This document shows, piece by piece, positions 35,143 through 43,645 of a stretch of 64,000 nucleotides of DNA. The first letter of the stretch is position 1; every line of letters begins with the position of its first letter. A program made the position numbers and the translations under genes. The notes under the pieces are model-generated. The model saw only the letters and a program-made list of their open reading frames with translations, had not been told where the DNA came from and made no database searches. The DNA comes from Fidelibacterota bacterium (GTDB taxonomy: Bacteria > Fidelibacterota > Marinisomatia > Marinisomatales > Marinisomataceae): NCBI GenBank assembly GCA_028140795.1, contig JAOIOW010000001.1:336466-400465 (forward strand), read 5' to 3'.

Positions 35143-36894
35143 ATGACTATTAGAACACATAATTGTGGTGAACTGAATAATAATCATATTGACAAGACCG
35201 TTCAGCTTTCAGGATGGGTAAACTCTATAAGAACCCATGGTCAGATTATATTTATAGATATTCGTGATCGCTTTGGTAAAACGCAGGTTATACTAAGTTC
35301 TGATGAATTAATTGAAATCGGTAAAACCTTGTCAAATGAAGATGTTATTCATGTATCCGGTAAAGTTTCTGCAAGAGAAAAAGATTTAATCAATCCTGAT
35401 TTATCAACAGGTGAAATTGAAGTTTTAGTTGAAAAAATTGATTTATTAAGTACTGCTGAACCTATGCCTCTATCCATACAAGATCGAGAAGCGTCATCTG
35501 AAGAGCATAGATTAAAATATAGATATTTAGAGCTTAGAAATTCTTCTCTTCAAAATAATTTGATTATAAGACATAAAACAGCTCAGGTAGTAAGAAATTT
35601 CTTATCAGAAAATAATTTTCTAGAGATTGAAACACCAGTGTTGATGAAGTCCACTCCAGAAGGTGCTAGAGATTATTTAGTGCCAAGCAGAGTTCACAAC
35701 GGTCAATTCTATGCGTTACCACAATCTCCACAAATGTATAAACAACTATTTATGATTTCAGGCTTAGACCGATATTTTCAAATCGTTAAGTGTTTTAGGG
35801 ATGAAGATTTAAGATCTGATCGTCAACCTGAGTTCACTCAAATTGATTTAGAAATGAGTTTTGTTGATGAAGATGAAGTCAGAAATTTAGTTCAAAATTT
35901 AATTGTCAAAGTATTTAAAGATATAATCAATGTAGATTTAAATGATTTTCCAGTTCTTACATACAAGGAAGCTATTGAAAAATATGGTACTGATAAGCCT
36001 GATTTAAGATTTGAAATGCTTATCAATGATTTCAAACCTTTTTCAGACAAATCTGATTTTAAAGCATTTTCTTCTTGCGAGGCTGTAAGAATGATTCACA
36101 TTCAAGAAGCTGATAAATTTTCCAGAAAAGTTATAGATGAAATGGATGCTTATGCTCAATCAATTGGAGCTAAAGGACTAGCGTGGTATAAAGTTAATAA
36201 TGGTGATTTTGAGGGTGGAATTTCTAAATTTTTTGATTCTGAACTTCGTAATGAAATAATTAGCAATTTTGGAATTAAGGATAACTCAATATGTTTTATG
36301 ATTGGTGATAATCTAAATGATTCACTCAAAATTCTTGGAAAAGTAAGAAATAGGCTTGGCGATATATTAAATCTTAAGGATAATAGCTTGTTTGCCCCTG
36401 TTTGGATTGTAGATTTTCCTTTATTTGATTGGAATGATGAGACTGAAAGATTTGATTCTGTAAATCATCCTTTTACTGCTCCAAAAGATTCTGATATAGA
36501 AAATGTCCTATCAAATCCTGGAGATATTATTTCTAAAGGCTATGATATAGTAATTAATGGATTTGAAGTAGCTGGAGGTTCAGTAAGAATCCATGACCAT
36601 AAATTACAAAAAGATATATTTAAAATAATGAATCTATCTGATGAGGAAATTTCGGAAAAATTTGGATTTTTTATAGATGCACTTAAATATGGTACTCCTC
36701 CACATGGTGGTATTGCATTTGGTTTAGATAGATTAGTCATGTTGTTAGCAGGAGTAACAAATATTAGAGACGTTATTGCATTTCCAAAGACAACATCAGC
36801 ATCTGCTTTGATGGAAGAAGCTCCAAACCTTGTTTCAGAAGAACAATTAAATGAACTTGGAATAAAGATTGTAGATGATGAAAAAAACGTTTGA
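35143..36894 (+). CDS. aspS: Aspartyl-tRNA synthetase
   Basis: A 583-aa class IIb synthetase of bacterial type. It has an OB-fold anticodon domain (about 1-105), motif 2 'FRDEDLRSDRQPEFTQIDLEMSF' (about 217-239), a GAD insertion (about 280-410) and motif 3 'GGIAFGLDRLVMLLAG' (about 522-537). In the anticodon domain the position used to tell specificity carries His32 ('IRTHGQ'), the residue seen in non-discriminating AspRS, so it may also charge tRNA-Asn. A tRNA-Asp and a tRNA-Asn gene are both in this window. It overlaps phoH by 20 bp. Confidence 0.95.
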   Translation: MTIRTHNCGELNNNHIDKTVQLSGWVNSIRTHGQIIFIDIRDRFGKTQVILSSDELIEIGKTLSNEDVIHVSGKVSAREKDLINPDLSTGEIEVLVEKIDLLSTAEPMPLSIQDREASSEEHRLKYRYLELRNSSLQNNLIIRHKTAQVVRNFLSENNFLEIETPVLMKSTPEGARDYLVPSRVHNGQFYALPQSPQMYKQLFMISGLDRYFQIVKCFRDEDLRSDRQPEFTQIDLEMSFVDEDEVRNLVQNLIVKVFKDIINVDLNDFPVLTYKEAIEKYGTDKPDLRFEMLINDFKPFSDKSDFKAFSSCEAVRMIHIQEADKFSRKVIDEMDAYAQSIGAKGLAWYKVNNGDFEGGISKFFDSELRNEIISNFGIKDNSICFMIGDNLNDSLKILGKVRNRLGDILNLKDNSLFAPVWIVDFPLFDWNDETERFDSVNHPFTAPKDSDIENVLSNPGDIISKGYDIVINGFEVAGGSVRIHDHKLQKDIFKIMNLSDEEISEKFGFFIDALKYGTPPHGGIAFGLDRLVMLLAGVTNIRDVIAFPKTTSASALMEEAPNLVSEEQLNELGIKIVDDEKNV

Positions 36895-37822
36895 AATAAA
36901 AGGCGTAGATTTAACAAGTCTGTATGGAGTTGGTGATAAAAATATTATTTTTTTAGAAAAACAACTTCCTCTTCAATTAAATGTTAGAGGAAACAATATT
37001 TTTTGCCAAGGTCTAAAAAAAGATATAAATCATTTTGATTCAGTTTTAAATCAAATGATCGACTCAATTAAAAAGGGTAATACCTTATCACAAAAAGATA
37101 TATCACAATTAGTTGCTTTAAATGCATCCGAACCATTATCAAAATCTAATGGCTCCATTGAGAACGTATTATTTTATGGTAAAAAGGGTCCAGTTTTTCC
37201 TAGAACTGATGGTCAGAAAGAATTAGTTCAATCTTTTTTGAAAAACGATATTATTATTTCTGTAGGTCCAGCAGGAACAGGAAAAACATTCCTTGCTGTG
37301 GCATATGCATTATCATTACTTGAAAAACATGAAATTGAAAAAATTATTTTTTGTAGACCTGCTGTTGAGGCTGGAGAAAATTTAGGATTTCTTCCAGGAG
37401 ACCTTAAAGATAAAATCGATCCATATCTTGCACCTTTATATGATGCACTTCATGAATTATTACCAAAAAATAAAATTCAAAATTTTTTAGATAGAGGTAT
37501 TATTGAGATAATACCATTGGCATATATGAGGGGGAGAACTATCAATCGTTCAGCTATGATTCTTGATGAGGCTCAAAATGCTTCATCAATCCAAATGAAA
37601 ATGTTTCTAACAAGATTAGGAATTGAATCAAGAGCGATAATAACTGGTGACGAATCACAGATTGATTTACCAACAAAGTCCAATTCTGGATTGATTGATG
37701 TTTTAAAAATATTAAAAAATATTAATGATATTGGGATTGTAAAACTAAGTGAGCATGATATTGCAAGACATCATCTTGTAAAACATATTATTGATGCTTA
37801 TTCAAAATCCAAAAATAAATAG
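36875..37822 (+). CDS. phoH: PhoH-like ATPase
   Basis: A 315-aa protein. The N-terminal third (about 1-110) is an RNA-binding-like segment. The P-loop domain has 'VGPAGTGKTFLAVAYAL' (about 131-147), 'PAVEAGENLGFLPGDLKDKIDPYL' and Walker B 'SAMILDEAQNAS' (about 228-239). PhoH (PhoL/YbeZ type) is linked to RNA metabolism and ribosome maturation, often beside ybeY, which is not here. The start may be either of two adjacent ATGs at 36875 and 36878. Confidence 0.93.
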   Translation: MMKKTFEIKGVDLTSLYGVGDKNIIFLEKQLPLQLNVRGNNIFCQGLKKDINHFDSVLNQMIDSIKKGNTLSQKDISQLVALNASEPLSKSNGSIENVLFYGKKGPVFPRTDGQKELVQSFLKNDIIISVGPAGTGKTFLAVAYALSLLEKHEIEKIIFCRPAVEAGENLGFLPGDLKDKIDPYLAPLYDALHELLPKNKIQNFLDRGIIEIIPLAYMRGRTINRSAMILDEAQNASSIQMKMFLTRLGIESRAIITGDESQIDLPTKSNSGLIDVLKILKNINDIGIVKLSEHDIARHHLVKHIIDAYSKSKNK

Positions 37823-37831
37823 GAAATTATT

Positions 37832-38896
37832 ATGGCGAAAATTTTTGAAAAAATATCTGATAAAAATCATGAACAAGTTGTCTATTGCAATGATCCTTCT
37901 TCTGGATTAAAAGCAATCATTGCAGTGCATAATACTGTTTTAGGACCTGCTTTAGGAGGATGTAGAATGTATCCATATAAGAGCGAAGAAGATGCGCTTG
38001 TTGATGTTCTAAGATTATCGAGAGGCATGACATATAAAGCTTCTATTTCCAATTTAAATTTAGGTGGTGGTAAAGCTGTGATTATTGGAGATCCAAATTC
38101 AGATAAATCTGAAGTACTTTTACGATCATTTGGAAAATTTGTACAAAGTCTAGGAGGGAAGTATATCACAGCTGAAGATGTTGGAATGACTGTTCATGAT
38201 ATGGAATTTATAAGAATGGAAACAGATCATGTTACAGGAATTCAAAGAGCAATGGGTGGAAGCGGTGATCCATCTATTCTTACTGCTTTAGGAGTTTTTG
38301 TTGGAATGAAGGCCGCATTGAAAAAAAGATTAAATATTCAATCATTAAATGGACTTAAAATAGGTGTTCAAGGCTTTGGTAAGGTGGGATATTATTTATG
38401 TTCTCATTTAAATAATGAAGGTGCAGAAATATATGGCCATGATATTAATGACGAGTCTCTTGAAAGAGTTAAAAATGAATTTGGTGTTAATCCAGTAAGT
38501 GCTGATGATCTAATGTCAATGGATTTAGATGTTTTTTCTCCATGTGCAATGGGAGCAGTAATTAATCCCACTACGATTGAAAGTTTAAAGTGTAGTGTTA
38601 TTGCAGGCGCTGCTAATAATCAGTTAGAAAAAGAAGATAGAGATTCAAAATTACTGCAGGAAAAAGAAATTATGTATGTTCCTGATTATGTAATTAATGC
38701 TGGCGGCTTAATGAATGTTGCAAATGAACTTCAGGGTTACAATAAAGAAAAAGCAAAATATCAAGTTGAAGGTATTTACTACATTCTTACAAGAATTTTT
38801 GATTATGCAGCAAATAATAATATTTCGACACTTGAGGCAGCAAATCTTTTAGCTGAGAGAAGAATTCAAGACTATATTAAATGGAATCATCAGTAA
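37832..38896 (+). CDS. Leucine dehydrogenase-like Glu/Leu/Phe/Val dehydrogenase
   Basis: A 354-aa NAD-dependent amino acid dehydrogenase. 'GPALGGCRMYPYKSEEDALVDVLRLSRGMTYKASISNLNLGGGKAVIIGDP' matches leucine dehydrogenases, with the catalytic Lys in 'GGGKA' and 'AEDVGMTV'. The Rossmann block 'GVQGFGKVGYYLCSHL' lies at about 175-190. It is likely to deaminate branched-chain amino acids to 2-oxoacids, or to aminate in reverse. Length and motifs argue against hexameric GDH. Substrate preference within the family is inferred. Confidence 0.85.
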   Translation: MAKIFEKISDKNHEQVVYCNDPSSGLKAIIAVHNTVLGPALGGCRMYPYKSEEDALVDVLRLSRGMTYKASISNLNLGGGKAVIIGDPNSDKSEVLLRSFGKFVQSLGGKYITAEDVGMTVHDMEFIRMETDHVTGIQRAMGGSGDPSILTALGVFVGMKAALKKRLNIQSLNGLKIGVQGFGKVGYYLCSHLNNEGAEIYGHDINDESLERVKNEFGVNPVSADDLMSMDLDVFSPCAMGAVINPTTIESLKCSVIAGAANNQLEKEDRDSKLLQEKEIMYVPDYVINAGGLMNVANELQGYNKEKAKYQVEGIYYILTRIFDYAANNNISTLEAANLLAERRIQDYIKWNHQ

Positions 38897-38903
38897 CTAC
38901 ATC

Positions 38904-39326
38904 ATGGCAAAAAGTGTAAAACAGCAAAGAAAGTTAGCAAGAGAGGCCGTATTACAAGCACTTTATGCAAAGCATGTATCAAATGAGGAAGCAAAAAAAG
39001 TCTTACATGATATTTTGATAAGATATGAATTTGACAAAATGACTAAAAAATTTGTAGAAGAACTCTTTAATTTAACAATCAAATTTTCTGGTGATTTAGA
39101 TAAGCATATTGAAAGTAATCTTGATAATTGGACAGTAGATAGATTAAATGTTATAGATAGACTAATTATGCAAATGTCTTTATGCGAAATGATTCATCTA
39201 AAGTCATATGATATTTCTCACAAGGTTACTATTAGTTCTGCTATAGAAAATGCTAAAAAATTTAGCTCAGAAGATAGTACTTCGTTTGTTAACGGTGTCC
39301 TTGACTCAATTTATAAGGAGTTATAG
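38904..39326 (+). CDS. nusB: Transcription antitermination factor NusB
   Basis: A 140-aa all-helical protein with 'KLAREAVLQALYA' at the start and 'DRLNVIDRLIMQMSLCEMIHL' and 'SSEDSTSFVNGVLDSI' at the end, the standard NusB pattern. It binds boxA RNA with NusE/S10 for rRNA antitermination. It directly abuts secA. Confidence 0.93.
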   Translation: MAKSVKQQRKLAREAVLQALYAKHVSNEEAKKVLHDILIRYEFDKMTKKFVEELFNLTIKFSGDLDKHIESNLDNWTVDRLNVIDRLIMQMSLCEMIHLKSYDISHKVTISSAIENAKKFSSEDSTSFVNGVLDSIYKEL

Positions 39327-42300
39327 TTGGGTATTTTAACAAAAATATTTGGAACAAAATCAGATAGAGAAATAAAGAAAATTTTACCTATTGTAAAGCA
39401 AGTAAATGAATTTTATGCTACTCTTGAAGGAAAAGATTTATCCTATTTACAAGATCGAACAAAAGAATTACAAGCCGTAATCAAAGAATCCATAGCTGAG
39501 CAAGAAAGTAAAAAGCTAAATAATGTAGATGACTCTAAAGAGCTAAAAAAAATAAGATCTCAAATTGCAGAAAATGTTTTAGAACAACATTTAGTTGAAG
39601 CTTTTGCTCTTGTAAAACATGCCTGTAGACTTTTATATGGCAAAGAATGGGAAGTGGTTGGTCAAAAAATTAAGTGGGAAATGATTCCTTATGATGAACA
39701 GATCATTGGTGGGATAGTTTTACATCAAGGAAAGATTTCAGAAATGAAGACTGGAGAGGGTAAGACACTGGTTGCTACTTTTCCAATTTACCTCAATGCT
39801 CTTTCAGGAAGAGGTGTTCATGTGATTACTGTAAATGACTATCTTGCTCAAAGAGATGCAGAATGGATGGGAAAAGTTTTTGAAACTCTTGGATTATCTG
39901 TTGGATTTATTTTAAATAGTATGAACCCTCAACAAAGAAAATCGTCATATAATTGTGATATAACGTATGGAACAAATAATGAATTTGGATTTGATTATTT
40001 AAGAGATAATATGACTATTGATAGTGAATTTTTGGTGCAGAGAAAGCATAATTATGCAATTGTTGATGAAGTCGATAGTGTGCTTATAGATGAGGCAAGA
40101 ACACCTTTAATTATCTCTGGTCCTGTTGAGACAAAAATAAATCAATCTTATGTAGATTTAAAGCGACCTGTACAATCTCTTGTTGTAAAACAAACTCAAC
40201 TAATTAGTACACTTGTTTCTGAAGCGCAAACATTATTAAAAAATGAAACTCTATCTGATGATGAAAAACAACAAGCTGGATTGCTTCTTCTAAAGGCTAA
40301 AAGAGGGTTACCTAAATTTCAAAAACTACAAGATTTATTCCAAGAGCAGGGAACAATTAAGATGATGAATGCTGTGGAATCAGAATATATTGCAGATAAG
40401 AAAACTTATTTATTGGATGAAGATTTATTATTCTCGATTGACGAACAATCTAATAGTGTTGATTTATCAGATAAGGGTAGAGAAGCATTATCTCCTGACA
40501 ATAAAGATGCATTTACTATTCCAGATTTAGGCGAATTACTTTCAGATATTGATGAGCAAAATCTTTCAGATGAACAAAAACAATTAAAAAAAGAAAAAGT
40601 ATATAAGTTGCATTCTGAAAGAAGTAGTAAGATTCATTATCTTAGTCAATTGTTAAAAGCGTATACTCTTTTTGATAAGGATGTTGAATATGTTGTTCAA
40701 AATGGTCAAGTGTTAATCGTTGATGAATTTACAGGAAGAGTTCTTCCGGGAAGAAGATTTAGCGGAGGTCTTCATCAAGCATTGGAGGCAAAAGAAAATG
40801 TTAAAATTGAAAAAGAAACACAAACATTAGCATCAATAACGATTCAAAATTATTTTAGAATGTATGATAAATTATCCGGAATGACAGGTACAGCTGATAC
40901 AGAAGCTGCGGAATTTGAAAAAATTTATAATCTTGGAGTTACTGTAATCCCAACTCATAGACCTATTAAGAGAAATGATTTTAATGATGTCATCTATAAA
41001 TCAATGCAAGCAAAATATAAGGCAGTAATAAAAGAAGTAAGTGAATATTACTCAAAAGGCCAACCAGTTTTAATTGGAACAGTTTCTGTTGAGGTATCTG
41101 AGTTACTTTCAAAAATGTTAAAACAAAAAGGAATTCCTCACAATGTACTAAATGCAAAACAACATCAAAGCGAAGCACAAATTGTAGCTCAAGCTGGTTT
41201 AAAAAAATCAATTACTATTGCTACAAATATGGCAGGTAGAGGAACAGATATTAAGTTAGGACCTGGCGTTGAAGAGTTAGGAGGGTTACATATAATTGGT
41301 ACAGCCAGACATGAGTCAAGAAGGATAGATTTGCAATTAATGGGTAGATCTGGACGACAAGGTGATAATGGGTCTTCAAGATTTTATATTTCTTTAGAAG
41401 ATGACCTGATGAGACTATTTAATATGGATAGACTTGCAACATACATGGATCGACTCTCGATGGATGAAGATCAAGAGCTAAGTGCAGGGATGTTGAATAG
41501 AGGTGTTAGTAATGCTCAAAAGAAAGTTGAAGAAAGAAATTTTGCAATGAGAAAACATCTGTTAGAGTATGATGATGTTTTAAATCAGCAAAGAGAAATA
41601 ATATATGATTTACGAAACAAAGCACTTCTTTCTGAATCGATTAAAGATACTATAAATGAGTTTATTGAAGATTTTATTTTTGATACTGTTGGAGATTTAG
41701 ATTTTAAACAAATAAAAGATTGGGATTGGCAAAGTATTAATCAACAGTTAAATAGTAATTTACTTGTCAATATTGATGTTAACGAAATTGAATCTCTACA
41801 ATCTTTAGATGAGCTAATTGATTACATAAATGAGGAAGCATTAAAATATTATAAACTTAAAGAAGATGTTATTCCTTCAGAGTTATTAAGAAAAGTTGAA
41901 AAATTTATCGTACTAAAAACTATTGATGAAAAATGGAGAAATCATTTATTGGGAATGGATCAATTAAGAGAAGGAATAGGGTTAAGAGCTTATGGACAGA
42001 AAAATCCATTAATTGAATATAAATCTGAATCATATAACTTTTTTCAAGAATTAATGGTTAGCTTAAGAAGCACTATTATTCAAAGAGTTTTTCATGCGCA
42101 AGTGAGCGATCAAGTTCAGACTCAACAAAATCCGTTACAAAAAAATATTCAACTTCAACATGATGAAGCAGCAAAAAGTGATTCAAATGAAATCCCTAAA
42201 AATATTCCTTCACAGGAAGATATGTCAAATGAATCTGAATTAAAGCTTGGAAGAAATGATAAAGTCGAACTTATTGCTCCTTCAGGAGAAAGAGTAAAAG

Positions 42301-42353
42301 TAAAATTTAAAAAAATTGATCAGTATTTAATGAAAGGATATACTCGTGGCTAA
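39327..42353 (+). CDS. secA: Preprotein translocase ATPase SecA
   Basis: A 1008-aa motor for Sec export. It starts with TTG straight after the nusB stop. Walker A 'MKTGEGKTLVATFPIYLNAL' (about 136-155), DEVDSVLIDEART (Walker B) and 'MAGRGTDIKLG' are present. An insertion at about 265-400 makes it longer than E. coli SecA, as in Bacteroidota. The tail ends 'KFKKIDQYLMKGYTRG' without the CxCGSGKKxKxC zinc/SecB-binding motif. The next gene begins on GTG 42346, overlapping by 8 bp. Confidence 0.96.
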   Translation: MGILTKIFGTKSDREIKKILPIVKQVNEFYATLEGKDLSYLQDRTKELQAVIKESIAEQESKKLNNVDDSKELKKIRSQIAENVLEQHLVEAFALVKHACRLLYGKEWEVVGQKIKWEMIPYDEQIIGGIVLHQGKISEMKTGEGKTLVATFPIYLNALSGRGVHVITVNDYLAQRDAEWMGKVFETLGLSVGFILNSMNPQQRKSSYNCDITYGTNNEFGFDYLRDNMTIDSEFLVQRKHNYAIVDEVDSVLIDEARTPLIISGPVETKINQSYVDLKRPVQSLVVKQTQLISTLVSEAQTLLKNETLSDDEKQQAGLLLLKAKRGLPKFQKLQDLFQEQGTIKMMNAVESEYIADKKTYLLDEDLLFSIDEQSNSVDLSDKGREALSPDNKDAFTIPDLGELLSDIDEQNLSDEQKQLKKEKVYKLHSERSSKIHYLSQLLKAYTLFDKDVEYVVQNGQVLIVDEFTGRVLPGRRFSGGLHQALEAKENVKIEKETQTLASITIQNYFRMYDKLSGMTGTADTEAAEFEKIYNLGVTVIPTHRPIKRNDFNDVIYKSMQAKYKAVIKEVSEYYSKGQPVLIGTVSVEVSELLSKMLKQKGIPHNVLNAKQHQSEAQIVAQAGLKKSITIATNMAGRGTDIKLGPGVEELGGLHIIGTARHESRRIDLQLMGRSGRQGDNGSSRFYISLEDDLMRLFNMDRLATYMDRLSMDEDQELSAGMLNRGVSNAQKKVEERNFAMRKHLLEYDDVLNQQREIIYDLRNKALLSESIKDTINEFIEDFIFDTVGDLDFKQIKDWDWQSINQQLNSNLLVNIDVNEIESLQSLDELIDYINEEALKYYKLKEDVIPSELLRKVEKFIVLKTIDEKWRNHLLGMDQLREGIGLRAYGQKNPLIEYKSESYNFFQELMVSLRSTIIQRVFHAQVSDQVQTQQNPLQKNIQLQHDEAAKSDSNEIPKNIPSQEDMSNESELKLGRNDKVELIAPSGERVKVKFKKIDQYLMKGYTRG

Positions 42354-43518
42354 GAATAAAAAAAATACAAAGTTCTTAACTAAATCTATTCATACTGGTA
42401 ATAGAATAGATGAAACAGGCGCTGCAGTTACTCCTCTTCATTTAACCTCAACTTTTAGACAGCCAAGTTTTAGTAGCTCTGAACAATTTGTTTATTCTAG
42501 AACTGGTGGTCCAACAATTGATGCATTAGAAGAAAATTTTGCAATGTTAGAAGATGCAAAGTTTTCTTTTGCTTTTGCATCTGGTATGGCAGCTATGTCA
42601 GCAATATTTTTAATGTTTAAGCCAGGAGATCATGTTTTAATTTCACAAAATGTATATGGCGGTGTCTTTAGGCTTGTTACAAAAGTATTAAATGATAATG
42701 GAGTTGATTTTGACTTTATTGATACTACAAACTTAAACATTATCAAAGATTCAATAAGGAATAATACAAAATTAATTCACTTAGAAACACCGAGTAACCC
42801 ATTACTTGAGATTGCAGATATTTCTTCAGTAAGTAAGCTATGTAAGCCTAAAAATATTTTAGTAAGTGTCGATAATACTTTTATGAGTCCTTGTGGACAA
42901 AAGCCACTTAATCTTGGCGCTGATATTGTCATGCACAGTACTACAAAATATATTGGAGGTCATTCTGATATTTTAAGTGGGGCACTAATGGTTAACGATA
43001 AGAGTTCTGCAGAAAAAATTACCCTAATTCAAAATACTGCAGGAGCCTTGCCAAGCCCTTTTGATGCCTGGCTACTTCTTCGTTCTGTTAAAACTTTATC
43101 ATTGAGGGTAGAAAGACATTTTAGCAATGCGATGATCATTGCAAATTGGCTTAAAAATCATAAAAAAGTTACAAGAGTAATTTATCCAGGACTTAAAGAT
43201 CATCCGCAACATGCTATAGCAAAAAAACAACAGAAGAACCCTGAAGGAAAATCAGTTTTCGGAGGAATCATTTCTTTTGAACTTAATAGTGCAGTTAATG
43301 TTAATAAATTTGCAAAGAAATTAAACTTTATTACTTTAGCTGAGAGCTTGGGCGGAGTAAAGACTTTAATTTCATGTCCTTATTCTATGACTCATGCATC
43401 TGTTCCAAAGAAAGAAAAAGAAAAGTTGGGAATTACAAAAAATCTATTAAGGCTTTCTGTTGGTATTGAGGATGTAGAAGATTTAATTTCTGAGCTTGAT
43501 TTAGCTATCAATCATTAA
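42346..43518 (+). CDS. Trans-sulfuration PLP enzyme (cystathionine/methionine gamma-lyase or synthase)
   Basis: A 390-aa Cys/Met-metabolism PLP enzyme. It starts with GTG overlapping the secA stop. 'YSRTGGPTIDALEENFAMLE' (about 51-70), 'SVDNTFMSPC' and 'MHSTTKYIGGHSD' with the Schiff-base Lys (about 205) are present, as is the C-terminal 'LSVGIEDVEDLISEL'. It could be cystathionine gamma-synthase, gamma-lyase or methionine gamma-lyase; the active-site differences cannot be settled by eye. It is the last gene of the long plus-strand run, followed by an AT-rich hairpin. Confidence 0.88.
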   Translation: MAKNKKNTKFLTKSIHTGNRIDETGAAVTPLHLTSTFRQPSFSSSEQFVYSRTGGPTIDALEENFAMLEDAKFSFAFASGMAAMSAIFLMFKPGDHVLISQNVYGGVFRLVTKVLNDNGVDFDFIDTTNLNIIKDSIRNNTKLIHLETPSNPLLEIADISSVSKLCKPKNILVSVDNTFMSPCGQKPLNLGADIVMHSTTKYIGGHSDILSGALMVNDKSSAEKITLIQNTAGALPSPFDAWLLLRSVKTLSLRVERHFSNAMIIANWLKNHKKVTRVIYPGLKDHPQHAIAKKQQKNPEGKSVFGGIISFELNSAVNVNKFAKKLNFITLAESLGGVKTLISCPYSMTHASVPKKEKEKLGITKNLLRLSVGIEDVEDLISELDLAINH

Positions 43519-43538
43519 GTAAACTTTTTTTACTTTTT
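43517..43538 (+). terminator. Candidate AT-rich terminator before tRNA-Leu
   Basis: AAGTAAA (43517-43523) pairs with TTTACTT (43529-43535) around a 5-nt loop, followed by TTT. The 7-bp stem is weak because it is AT-rich. Confidence 0.4.
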
Positions 43539-43560
43539 ATCTTTATATTTCGATAAACAT

Positions 43561-43642
43561 GCCGTGGTGGCGGAATTGGTAGACGCGCTGGTCTTAGGAA
43601 CCAGTATCGTAAGATGTGAAGGTTCGAGTCCTTTCCACGGTA
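43561..43642 (+). tRNA. tRNA-Leu (TAG)
   Basis: An 82-nt class II tRNA: acceptor GCCGTGG/CCACGGT with discriminator A, anticodon stem CTGGT/ACCAG with loop CTTAGGA (anticodon TAG), a long variable arm (TATCGTAAGATGT region), and T arm GGTTCGAGTCC. No CCA is encoded. TATATT at 43544-43549 is a possible -10. A permease gene starts 4 nt after the 3' end. Confidence 0.95.
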
Positions 43643-43645
43643 CTT

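Noticed and set aside
36540-36917. 125-aa minus-strand ORF
   Set aside because: Antisense to the end of aspS, with no independent signals.
43616-43645. Permease start at ATG 43616
   Set aside because: That codon lies inside the tRNA-Leu sequence. ATG 43646 begins the first membrane helix.
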